Positions 1-8,118 of a stretch of 64,000 nt of DNA are shown piece by piece. How positions within the stretch are numbered: position 1 is the first letter of the stretch; each line of letters starts with the position of its first letter. Source of the DNA: CAYFNF01 sp964344485 (GTDB taxonomy: Bacteria > Patescibacteriota > Patescibacteriia > UBA9570 > XYC2-FULL-38-9); assembly GCA_964344485.1 (NCBI GenBank), contig CAYFNF010000001.1, positions 1 through 64,000 on the forward strand, given 5' to 3'. The notes beneath the pieces were generated by a model. It was given only the letters and a program-made list of their open reading frames with translations, searched no databases and had not been told where the DNA came from. The position numbers were made by a program, and so were the translations under genes.

Positions 1-316
<316 letters not shown>

Positions 317-392
317 AAAGTTGATACATTTGCATGAATCGCATATTACTGTATAATCAGTGATTGTGAGCCCTAAACCTTGATAATCAAAG

Positions 393-515
393 ATGAAACG
401 ATTGAATGAGTATTCATCTGCATGGCGACTGATTGGAATGTTCATCGTAGTTACTGCGATGATCGGTTCTGTATTCGTCCTTGTGCAGCCCACTGAACTA
501 TTAGCAGTGCAGTAG
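393..515 (+). CDS. possible 40-residue single-span membrane peptide in the 23S-5S spacer
   Basis: A short open frame starting ATG AAA CGA and ending TAG, lying wholly in the spacer between 23S and 5S rRNA. The translation has a charged start (MKRLNE), a hydrophobic stretch of about 19 residues (LIGMFIVVTAMIGSVFVLV) and a short tail, the pattern of a small single-span membrane peptide or a bare signal sequence. No Shine-Dalgarno is seen; a gataat box ends 5 bases before the ATG and could drive a leaderless message. It is not a recognised family. It may be a chance frame in the spacer; the rest of the ~245-base spacer holds nothing else identifiable. Confidence 0.3.
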   Translation: MKRLNEYSSAWRLIGMFIVVTAMIGSVFVLVQPTELLAVQ

Positions 516-561
516 TCAGAGCCTCCAGAGACCAGTGCAGTAGGTAACTACTCCTCTGTTC

Positions 562-668
562 TCTGGTGGTTCTAGCGACGGGGAAACACCTGATCCCATC
601 CCGAACTCAGTAGTTAAGCCCGTCAGCGCCGATGATAGCCCTCGGGTGAAAGTAGGTCGCTGCCAGTC
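562..668 (+). rRNA. rrf: 5S ribosomal RNA
   Basis: Conserved 5S core cctgatcccatcccgaactcag is followed by a ccgatgatag-like segment and gggtgaaagtaggtcgctgccag. The two ends pair (ctggtgg at 563-569 with ctgccag at 660-666, allowing GU pairs) to form helix I. Length is about 105 bases, as expected. A rho-independent terminator follows directly. Confidence 0.93.
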
Positions 669-676
669 TATCGTTG

Positions 677-704
677 ACCCCTCCATTTCGGAGGGGTTTT
701 CGTT
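677..704 (+). terminator. rho-independent terminator of the rRNA operon
   Basis: Perfect 7-bp stem (cccctcc / ggagggg) with a 5-base loop, followed by tttt and a T-rich tail. It closes the 5S gene. The same 28-base sequence recurs at 2233-2260 behind the next gene. Confidence 0.9.
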
Positions 705-751
705 TAATCTGTTTTTTTGTTACCATACATATGATAATTAACAACAAAAAA

Positions 752-2218
752 ATGAGGAAATATTTAACTCCAATCCTAATTCTAGGATTAATGATAGTAG
801 CCATGCCGACCATGGCAGCAGAGTGGTACGTGAAGGCTGGTGAAACAGGGTCAACGTGTACAGAATCAGATCCGTGTGGTGATTTGATGCATACGTTTGA
901 TTATGTTCAGGACGATGGCGATACACTCATGATAGCGGGAACACATTCTTACTCAGATTTTCGTACATTAGGTCGGACTGGAACAGCTGATTCCCTTCAT
1001 ACTTTCCAACAATGGGAAGGAGAGGTCGATGCAGTTATAGAGGTAGAAAATGGATTCACTATTGATAATGGTGGTCACTATTTTGTATTTGATGGTATAA
1101 CTTTTTCTGGTAGCAACAAAGCAAACGTTATCGCCAAGGGAGATAATTTAACATTTACAGATTGTGCATTTGTGGGAGCAGAGAAAGCAGGTTTAGTAAT
1201 TACTTCGGAAAGCTCCGCTGTGAGTGTTAGTGGCAGCTCTTTTAACAGTAATGCTCAAGACGGGGATGTTGCCTCATTGGAAATATACGGAGACAATGTA
1301 TCTATAATAGCAAATAAAGTACATGATTCAGGTGCTAGCAGCATCGTTTTTGGTAGTGGAGAGACTATACTGATAGCCAATAATTATTTCTATAATAGTA
1401 CTGATGCAACAATTAATATTGGGGGCACTGTTGATGGTTTAGATATTTACAATAATTCTTTTTATGAAAATGAAGCAAACCCACTAATATATGTGCCAAG
1501 TGATTTTGCTGGAGGCGCGATTGAATTGAAAAACAATATTTTTCATAGCAGCGTTGAAGGAGCGTCGATTTATGAGTTTCAAGCTGATTATAACTCTCTA
1601 ACAAGTGATAATAATCTGTTCTATACTCCAGAATATTCTGATTTGATGTTTTCCGACAGGGGCGATTATTATACATTATCCGATTGGCAAGCGGTGGGAT
1701 ATGACGCTAATTCAATTGAGGATGATCCTTTGTATGTCGATGTTGTAAATGGCGATTATCATGTACAAAAGGATTCCCCAGCAATTGATGCCGGAGATAC
1801 CTTAGAAGAGATAACGAACGATTATGATGGAGACGTGCGACCGCTGGGGAAGGCATATGACATTGGCGCGGATGAGTACCCGGTAGTTATCGATGAAGAT
1901 GAAACTGACTATGTTCCTGCAAAGAAGGTAAAGAAGCTGAAGGTAAAGAAGAAATTTCGAAAAAAGAAGAAAGTACGTGTTACCTGGAAGAAGCATAAGT
2001 ATAAAACTATATTGAAGCTGCAGAAGTGGAATAAAAAGAAGAAGAAGTATAAGAAGTATAAAACGTATCGCGTAAAAAAGAACAAAAAAAAGAAATTGAT
2101 GAAACAGCTAAAGCCTGGAACCAAGTATCGGGTGCGTGCTCGTAAACAGCGAACCGTCAGCGGAACCAAATACTATAGTGATTGGACCAAATGGATACAG
2201 TTTAAAACCAGAGAATAA
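752..2218 (+). CDS. exported beta-helix protein with Lys-rich Fn3-like C-terminus (paralogue 1 of 6)
   Basis: A 488-residue secreted protein of unknown role, probably at the cell surface. Residues 1-23 form a signal peptide ending TMAA. Residues ~24-340 show right-handed parallel beta-helix character (repeated short hydrophobic strands with I..N.F turns) and end with the choice-of-anchor-Q type signature DSPAIDAGD then DIGADEY. After an acidic linker (DEDETDY) comes a ~100-residue Fn3-like domain packed with Lys runs, retaining Fn3 landmarks: strand-B TW, LKPGTKYRVRAR, and a YYSDWTKW strand. Start chosen at 752 because the signal peptide begins there; an in-frame ATG at 731 would add seven residues. 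The same terminal domain recurs in five proteins downstream. No sortase or PorSS-type motif is seen, so the basic domain itself may be the anchor (inference). Confidence 0.88.
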   Translation: MRKYLTPILILGLMIVAMPTMAAEWYVKAGETGSTCTESDPCGDLMHTFDYVQDDGDTLMIAGTHSYSDFRTLGRTGTADSLHTFQQWEGEVDAVIEVENGFTIDNGGHYFVFDGITFSGSNKANVIAKGDNLTFTDCAFVGAEKAGLVITSESSAVSVSGSSFNSNAQDGDVASLEIYGDNVSIIANKVHDSGASSIVFGSGETILIANNYFYNSTDATINIGGTVDGLDIYNNSFYENEANPLIYVPSDFAGGAIELKNNIFHSSVEGASIYEFQADYNSLTSDNNLFYTPEYSDLMFSDRGDYYTLSDWQAVGYDANSIEDDPLYVDVVNGDYHVQKDSPAIDAGDTLEEITNDYDGDVRPLGKAYDIGADEYPVVIDEDETDYVPAKKVKKLKVKKKFRKKKKVRVTWKKHKYKTILKLQKWNKKKKKYKKYKTYRVKKNKKKKLMKQLKPGTKYRVRARKQRTVSGTKYYSDWTKWIQFKTRE

Positions 2219-2231
2219 TTGTTGTCATTCC

Positions 2232-2260
2232 TCCCCTCCATTTCGGAGGGGTTTTCGTTT
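2232..2260 (+). terminator. rho-independent terminator, copy of the rRNA terminator
   Basis: Stem cccctcc / ggagggg with loop atttc, then a T-rich tail. Bases 2233-2260 are identical to 678-705 behind the 5S gene, suggesting duplication along with, or insertion of, the surface-protein gene between them. Confidence 0.9.
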
Positions 2261-2294
2261 TGATAAAAAAGCTACCTAATGCTATTTTATATAT

Positions 2295-3902
2295 ATGAAA
2301 TCTATTACCTATTCTGCGATAAGAGATGCATTAGGGACAAGAAGGGTGTTTGCCGTTTATACAACACTTCGTTTTTTTATTCTATTATTTCTGGCATCTA
2401 GTTTTCTGCGACTTGAGCACGGATGGGGCAAGACAGCAATAATACTCATTTTTTCATTTACTGTTGTTTTATTTCTTCATACATGGTTCGTAAAAAAGCG
2501 TAATTGGACACTCCTCTTCTTTCCCCTGTCATTTAGCGTGCTGAGTTACGCGCTATTGATGCTCATCCAGCATTTCTCTCCATATACTGTTGTATACGGT
2601 GAGTATCTGATTATTCCGTTTGCAGTAATTGGAATTATTGTTGCGGTAACAGCGCTGCTTGAGAAAAAGTTTAAGACACTACGCGTTGTTACAGCAGTAC
2701 TTTCCGTGCTTGCCATACTCACATTGCTTTTCCTCTATTTCTTCTATAACAGCAACCCTGAACAGTACCAGAGCTGTACCACTGATTCCGAATGCGTGGT
2801 GGTCCAAGACGGATGTTGTAGTTGCGGAAACAGCGGAAAAGAAACTGCGATAAATAGCAAGCATCAAGAACGATACGAAAAAGCGTCCCGTATAAGCTGT
2901 GCAGGAATTTTCTGTGCGACTATGGTATCCAATGACATCTCTTGTTTTGCAGGAGCAGTGTGTGAACAGGGCTCTTGTACCTTGGATACAACTGATGCTT
3001 CAGTGTGTGCTGAATTGGACAAAGGCGACATGTGTTACTATCAATTTGCTTTGGAGAATAGGGACGTCGAATACTGTTCTTATATTACTAAGCGGAGCGA
3101 CTCTTTGCACGGCTATAACTCAGGTTTCTCTACTAGGGAGCAGTGTGTATATGATATCGCAACTGCGCATGATGATATTTCGTATTGCGATAGTGCAGAT
3201 GATGATACCGCAGCTCAGATGTGCAAGGATAAGTTTTACATGAATAGCACTCAAGACCAGGGTGAAGAAAAATGCGAAACAATACAGACAACATCTTTTA
3301 AAGATGATTGTTACAAGAGCTTAGCAAGCTCAAGTAAAGATCCTGTCTATTGTGAAGAGGTGCAGGATTCAAAGAAGAAGGGGCTGTGCGTCCAATCGTT
3401 CTATGAAAAGAAAGTAGACGATGCTCAAGATGTAGAGACGTGCCAAGAAGCTGGAGATGCTATTGGCGGCAGTATAGGTGTTGAGACGTATAAGAATTGT
3501 GTAGAAACGGTCGCAATAAATACCCTGGACATGGATGTATGTTTACAGCTACCGCACGACAGTGAAGTGAGAAAGTGTAAGCGTATAGTTGCGACACGCG
3601 ATGCAGATTATGAATACTGTTTTGAGAATAATGATGATGTGTGCGCGCGGCAGGCACTTGGTGGTGTGGCAGAAGATGAGCAAGCGATCTATTGCCCTAG
3701 AATTGCTGGAACCGAAGACAGGAGTGCTTGTTTTGAGCAGTTCATTACTCTTTGTAAAGAGATAGAGGATCAATCACAGAAAGATCGGTGCATCCAAGAT
3801 GTGAGTGAGAATTTTAACAATGACGCGTATTGCGGGGATATTGTGACTGATACATTTTATACGAGCCAAGAGGATTGTTATAGCGGCGTTCAGCCAGGAT
3901 AA
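2295..3902 (+). CDS. membrane protein with large Cys-rich extracytoplasmic domain
   Basis: A 535-residue protein of no recognised family. The first ~150 residues hold about five membrane spans (roughly 22-40, 46-64, 70-92, 101-120, 128-150). The rest is predicted outside and is very rich in Cys. It starts with a compact CTTDSEC...GCCSCGNSG module, then continues as degenerate ~35-residue repeats patterned like D..YC ... C ... A ... C, many with acidic patches. The regular Cys spacing suggests disulphide-stabilised helical repeats. It lies between two Lys-rich Fn3 proteins but lacks that domain. The acidic, Cys-rich exterior next to polycationic secreted proteins could be a binding partner (inference only). 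Confidence 0.8.
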   Translation: MKSITYSAIRDALGTRRVFAVYTTLRFFILLFLASSFLRLEHGWGKTAIILIFSFTVVLFLHTWFVKKRNWTLLFFPLSFSVLSYALLMLIQHFSPYTVVYGEYLIIPFAVIGIIVAVTALLEKKFKTLRVVTAVLSVLAILTLLFLYFFYNSNPEQYQSCTTDSECVVVQDGCCSCGNSGKETAINSKHQERYEKASRISCAGIFCATMVSNDISCFAGAVCEQGSCTLDTTDASVCAELDKGDMCYYQFALENRDVEYCSYITKRSDSLHGYNSGFSTREQCVYDIATAHDDISYCDSADDDTAAQMCKDKFYMNSTQDQGEEKCETIQTTSFKDDCYKSLASSSKDPVYCEEVQDSKKKGLCVQSFYEKKVDDAQDVETCQEAGDAIGGSIGVETYKNCVETVAINTLDMDVCLQLPHDSEVRKCKRIVATRDADYEYCFENNDDVCARQALGGVAEDEQAIYCPRIAGTEDRSACFEQFITLCKEIEDQSQKDRCIQDVSENFNNDAYCGDIVTDTFYTSQEDCYSGVQPG

Positions 3903-3932
3903 AAAGTATATAAGAATAATTAATAATATTGT

Positions 3933-5327
3933 ATGAAAAGAATTATTATCTCGCTCTGCTTTCTCGGTGCAGTGCTTGCTTGGCCGAGTTACGCAGCTGA
4001 TCACTCTCATTTTAGAGAAATAGTGGTCACAAATGTCATGTCGACTGAGTTAACTGACCATCAAGCGATGTATGAGTTATCGTATACAGAACATATGCAG
4101 GCGGACTTTAGTGATGTTCGTTTCTATGCAGAAGATCGTGAAACAGAGCTGAGCCACTATCTCATGGAGAAAGTAGATTCTGATATTGCTGTGTATTACA
4201 TTAAAGTACCTTCGCTTCCTGCAGAGTCGAGTGTTGTTATATATGTGTACTACGGAGACGACTCCTTGAGCAGTGCTTCTAGTAAGGTGGATACGTTAAC
4301 GAATGACTATTCTGGCGATGAAGGGTTGCTGCTGCAGTATCAATTCGATGAAGGCACCGGCACCTCTGTTACAGATACCTCATCGCAGTCACATACTGGT
4401 ACGTTTGCCTATAATGGAACCGGAGGATGGTATGGGAGTGACTGCTTCTTTGACACTGGAGATGCGGTGATGTTTGATGGCGCAGGGCTCGACCGTGTGG
4501 ACATTGATAGTTTTGCTATTGCAACTGAGTTAAATGACGACTTTACATTAGAGACCTGGTTCATGGTAGATGAAGCCACTGATTCATGGGGATGGTTCTT
4601 TGGTGAGAGCACTGGTGACGAGTTCTTAGTCGGCAAACAGCACGCTGACACCTCGCTGCATTACAATATTAAAGGATTTGGGGGATATGAAGACGGTATT
4701 AGTACGTATACTGTTGGTGAGTGGCACCATCTTGTGGTAACTCATGATATGAGTGAAAGTAATTCGTTTCGATTCTATATCGATGGTGTAGCCGTAGCGA
4801 TTGAGAATGAACAGAATCTTTCTCCTACAACGGTTGGGAACTTGCGTCTAGGGTCGCGTGGTGACTCATGGCTACAAACGTTGGATGGTGCTTTGGATGA
4901 AGTACGCGTGTATAACCGATATTTTGAAGAGCCAGAAGCAACTGCGCACTACTACCATGTAAAGTATGCAGCAATGGATCCTTCGTTAGCTGAAGGAGAA
5001 GAGACATCTGTTGCAGCGTATTATACTCCGGCAACAGTGAAGAACTTGAAAGTAAAAAAGAAGTTACGTAAGCGAAAGAGTGCAACCGCATCATGGAAGA
5101 AGCATAAATATACCACGGTTCTTAAACTGCAAAAGTGGAACAAGAAAAAGAAGAGATACGCAAAATACAAAACGTATAGAGTTAAAAAGAACAAGAAAAA
5201 GAAGCTAATGAAGAAATTGAAGCCAGATACCAAGTACAGAGTTCGCGCAAGAAAGCGCAGAACAGTAGACGGAGAGTACTACTACAGTGACTGGAGTAAG
5301 TGGGTGAAGTTCACCACAGCGCAATAA
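3933..5327 (+). CDS. exported DUF2341/LamG protein with Lys-rich Fn3-like C-terminus (paralogue 2)
   Basis: A 464-residue secreted protein. Signal peptide 1-22 (ends SYAA). Residues ~25-115 match the DUF2341 pattern (FSDVRFYAEDRETELSHYL, then KVPSLPAESSVVIYVYYGD). Residues ~130-345 form a LamG/concanavalin-A-like lectin fold (LLLQYQFDEGTGTSVTDTS, FTLETWF, EWHHLVVTHD, GALDEVRVYNR). DUF2341 plus LamG is common in bacterial adhesins and glycan-binding exoproteins. The last ~100 residues are the Lys-rich Fn3-like domain. Its final 106 bp are identical to those of the next gene. A terminator follows. Carbohydrate or surface binding is likely; the ligand is unknown. Confidence 0.88.
   Translation: MKRIIISLCFLGAVLAWPSYAADHSHFREIVVTNVMSTELTDHQAMYELSYTEHMQADFSDVRFYAEDRETELSHYLMEKVDSDIAVYYIKVPSLPAESSVVIYVYYGDDSLSSASSKVDTLTNDYSGDEGLLLQYQFDEGTGTSVTDTSSQSHTGTFAYNGTGGWYGSDCFFDTGDAVMFDGAGLDRVDIDSFAIATELNDDFTLETWFMVDEATDSWGWFFGESTGDEFLVGKQHADTSLHYNIKGFGGYEDGISTYTVGEWHHLVVTHDMSESNSFRFYIDGVAVAIENEQNLSPTTVGNLRLGSRGDSWLQTLDGALDEVRVYNRYFEEPEATAHYYHVKYAAMDPSLAEGEETSVAAYYTPATVKNLKVKKKLRKRKSATASWKKHKYTTVLKLQKWNKKKKRYAKYKTYRVKKNKKKKLMKKLKPDTKYRVRARKRRTVDGEYYYSDWSKWVKFTTAQ
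5208..5313 (+). repeat. 106-bp exact repeat, copy A (Lys-rich Fn3 tail)
   Basis: Identical base for base to 6527-6632. It encodes the last strands of the Lys-rich Fn3 domain in paralogue 2. The upstream parts of the two genes are unrelated, so the identity points to recent conversion or domain shuffling rather than whole-gene duplication. Confidence 0.92.
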
Positions 5328-5337
5328 TTAAAAAAAT

Positions 5338-5364
5338 AAGCCCTATTATTAGGGCTTTTTTTAT
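5338..5364 (+). terminator. rho-independent terminator
   Basis: Stem aagccct / agggctt around an attatt loop, followed by a run of seven T. It ends the paralogue 2 transcript, so paralogues 3-6 probably start from a separate promoter in 5365-5410. Confidence 0.9.
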
Positions 5365-5410
5365 TCGTGAAAATCGGTTACTATTACTATAGAACAGTTT
5401 TAAAAAAACT

Positions 5411-6646
5411 ATGAAAAAAGTCATCTCAGTGCTTATCTCGTTCGTCGTCGTATCATTGGTGGTCTATTTTACCTCCCCAGCATTCGCTGCGGGCAGTAGC
5501 GACCCTGTGATCACAGACGTCGCAGTACATCCAAGTGATACTGTGGCTGGGCAAACAGTGACATACGTCATTGATTTTACAACTTCAACGCAGCTCGTAC
5601 AGAATACCGAGATCTCCATTTTTTTTGCTGGTGATACCTCGGAAGGCGCACAGGCATTTGATATGTCTAGTGCAGAATTGAGTTCAAGTTTTATCAATAA
5701 TGGCGAGGTGTTTACCATCAATATTCATACCGATGCGTCTGGCTCCTTTGTGTTGAAATCAGATTATGGGCCCGGAGAATACAGCGTTACCTTAACAGGT
5801 GTTAAAAATACTACTATCGATGGTAATTATGTTATTGGTATGACATCTGTAGACACCAGCCTGAATCAGGCAACACACAGTCCTTCATTCGCCATAGAAG
5901 AAGAGGACGAAGCAGATACGAATCTTGTTTCTGCCGCTGCTGTAGAACTTGATACAAATACTACTGGTGCGTTAGCAACATATACCATTCATTTAACACT
6001 TTCAGGAAACATGAGTGGAGATACGTTGAATATCATGTCACTAGATGCGACTGATGAGGCTGCTGACCCAACGCAGTCTGACTGGTCTCTTCAAAATTCA
6101 CAGTTTAGTAGTGATACATTGGAAGGAGAGTATGCAGTGTCAGAGAGCTTTAATTATGCGGTTGCTCAAGTGACATCTGCAGCTGGTGCTCTTGGGGAGC
6201 ACACGATTGTATTAACGAATGTAGAAAATCATTCAACACCGTCTGATTACACTCTTCTTCTAACTACGGATGAATCCGCTGATTCTGGCGAGGATTATGC
6301 CACAGCATCTTTTTCAATTACTGCTGCAGAAGAAGATTATTTTCCAGCGAAGAAAGTAAAGAACTTGAAAGTAAAGAAGAAACTTCGAAAGAAAAAGAAA
6401 GCGACGGTTACCTGGAAAAAGCATAAGTACAAAACTGTATTGAAGTTGCAGAAATGGAATAAAAAGAAGAAGAAGTATAAGAAGTACAAAACGTATCGCG
6501 TAAAGAAAAACAAGAAGAAGAAGGTCATGAAGAAATTGAAGCCAGATACCAAGTACAGAGTTCGCGCAAGAAAGCGCAGAACAGTAGACGGAGAGTACTA
6601 CTACAGTGACTGGAGTAAGTGGGTGAAGTTCAAGACTAAAGAATAA
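5411..6646 (+). CDS. exported Ig-like protein with Lys-rich Fn3-like C-terminus (paralogue 3)
   Basis: A 411-residue secreted protein. Signal peptide ~1-27 (ends PAFAA). Two similar beta-sandwich modules follow (~28-160 and ~170-300), each starting with V.A.AVTY.I-type strands and ending near TLTGVKN or VLTNVEN; these are Ig-like by pattern, not by a named family. An acidic spacer (EEDYFPAKK) leads into the Lys-rich Fn3-like domain: I count 40 Lys and 7 Arg in its ~100 residues against 5 acidic residues. First of four genes (5411-10617) with gaps of 9-23 bases, likely one transcript. Confidence 0.87.
   Translation: MKKVISVLISFVVVSLVVYFTSPAFAAGSSDPVITDVAVHPSDTVAGQTVTYVIDFTTSTQLVQNTEISIFFAGDTSEGAQAFDMSSAELSSSFINNGEVFTINIHTDASGSFVLKSDYGPGEYSVTLTGVKNTTIDGNYVIGMTSVDTSLNQATHSPSFAIEEEDEADTNLVSAAAVELDTNTTGALATYTIHLTLSGNMSGDTLNIMSLDATDEAADPTQSDWSLQNSQFSSDTLEGEYAVSESFNYAVAQVTSAAGALGEHTIVLTNVENHSTPSDYTLLLTTDESADSGEDYATASFSITAAEEDYFPAKKVKNLKVKKKLRKKKKATVTWKKHKYKTVLKLQKWNKKKKKYKKYKTYRVKKNKKKKVMKKLKPDTKYRVRARKRRTVDGEYYYSDWSKWVKFKTKE
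6527..6632 (+). repeat. 106-bp exact repeat, copy B (Lys-rich Fn3 tail)
   Basis: Identical to 5208-5313. It lies in the same domain position of paralogue 3, while the first half of that domain matches paralogue 5 better at DNA level, giving a mosaic pattern. Confidence 0.92.
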
Positions 6647-6669
6647 TCAATACTATTATTACTTACTCT

Positions 6670-8106
6670 ATGAAGAAGATCTATTCTATTATTATCGCTT
6701 GCGGATTGCTGTTTACGTTGCCATCATTTGCAGCAGAGTATTATATTGACGCTCAAAATGGTCACGATGCAAATAAAGGAACCAAAGATGCGCCGTGGCA
6801 GTCTTATGCCATGATTAACAGCTTTAACATTGACGGTGGAGATACAGTCTTCTTAAAAGGGACATTCACGGCAGACGTGTTTGTTGATTTTCAGAATCTT
6901 TCAGGCACAGCAGGCAATCCAACCATTATCAGAAATTGGGAAGGACATACAGCGACGTTCGTGATTCAAGAAGCACGAGATACGTTTCAGCTATCGTCTG
7001 ATTACTTCACCATACAAGGCTTAACCTTTACTGGAAATGGAGTCTGGACCAATGTGACACCTATCAGCATGACCGGTGGCGTTATCTATAATACAATCTC
7101 TGATTGCATCATTGAAGACGCTGGGGATTATGCGATAAATGCGAATGGACCTATTTCGAACTTCTTTATCACTAACAATGTGTTCCGTAGAGGGAGTGAA
7201 GATATCTTTTTTCTGAGTACGGCTGAAGACACTGTGATTATGAATAATCAGATGTATACGAGCGGTACATCTTCAATTACATTTACTAATACTGCAACCA
7301 ACGTCTCGATTGTAAATAATACCTTTGTTGAAAATCGAGAAGTAGTTTCGTTTATAGGATCCGGAGGCACAAACTTAGCATTCATGAATAATATCGTTTA
7401 TGCACAGGATGGTGAGCTAGACGGACTTAGAGATGGTGCTGGAGGATCATATTTTGACTACCTGACTTCGGATTACAATATTTTCTATATGGGAGACGAT
7501 GACACTCCTTTTATTGGAAACCAGAAGTATACACTTTCAGAGTGGCAAGTTGCATATAATAACGACCACAATTCATTTAATCAGGACCCTCTATTAGTTT
7601 CTGTGGAGCCAGATGGAGAAGACGCTCACTTAACAGAGTCTTCACCAGCACGAGATGCCGGCGCTACAATAGATTGGGTGCTTCAAGATATGGACGAAGA
7701 GGATCGGCCGCAAGGAGAAGCGCATGATATTGGCGCGGATGAGTATACTGTTGATGAGATCGATGACCCGGCAGTTATCGATGAGGATGAGACCGACTAT
7801 GCTCCTGCGAAGAAAGTAAAAAAATTAAAGGTGAAGAAGAAGTACCGAAAAAAGAAGAAAGTGCGTGTTACTTGGAAAAAGCACAAATATAAAACCATAT
7901 TAAAACTGCAGAAGTGGAACAAGAAAAAGAAGAAGTATAAGAAGCACAAAACCTACCGCGTGAAGAAGAACAAAAAGAAGAAGGTCCTGAAGGGGCTGAA
8001 AAAAGGAACAAAATATAGAGTAAAAGCGAGGAAGCGACGCACCGTAGAAGGAGTTCATTATTTCAGCGGTTATACAAAGTGGAAAAAGTTCAAAACTAAG
8101 AATTAA
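6670..8106 (+). CDS. exported beta-helix protein with Lys-rich Fn3-like C-terminus (paralogue 4)
   Basis: A 478-residue secreted protein. Signal peptide 1-22 (ends PSFAA), then a parallel beta-helix body beginning EYYIDAQNGHDANKGT, the usual opening of DUF1565-like or pectate-lyase-fold surface proteins. It ends with an anchor-Q-like ESSPARDAGA ... DIGADEY signature. This body resembles paralogue 1 in layout. The linker repeats the DEDETDY motif of paralogue 1, then the Lys-rich Fn3-like domain closes the chain. No catalytic residues of a polysaccharide lyase can be assigned by eye; a glycan-binding or depolymerising role is possible. Confidence 0.87.
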   Translation: MKKIYSIIIACGLLFTLPSFAAEYYIDAQNGHDANKGTKDAPWQSYAMINSFNIDGGDTVFLKGTFTADVFVDFQNLSGTAGNPTIIRNWEGHTATFVIQEARDTFQLSSDYFTIQGLTFTGNGVWTNVTPISMTGGVIYNTISDCIIEDAGDYAINANGPISNFFITNNVFRRGSEDIFFLSTAEDTVIMNNQMYTSGTSSITFTNTATNVSIVNNTFVENREVVSFIGSGGTNLAFMNNIVYAQDGELDGLRDGAGGSYFDYLTSDYNIFYMGDDDTPFIGNQKYTLSEWQVAYNNDHNSFNQDPLLVSVEPDGEDAHLTESSPARDAGATIDWVLQDMDEEDRPQGEAHDIGADEYTVDEIDDPAVIDEDETDYAPAKKVKKLKVKKKYRKKKKVRVTWKKHKYKTILKLQKWNKKKKKYKKHKTYRVKKNKKKKVLKGLKKGTKYRVKARKRRTVEGVHYFSGYTKWKKFKTKN

Positions 8107-8118
8107 TACATATACGAA

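Noticed and set aside
1909..2169. Phe-rich open frames on the minus strand opposite each Lys-rich domain (also near 5021-5233, 6337-6552, 10269-10553)
   Set aside because: They are the complement of AAG/AAA codon runs (CTT/TTT gives Phe/Leu), with no start signals; shadows of the real genes.
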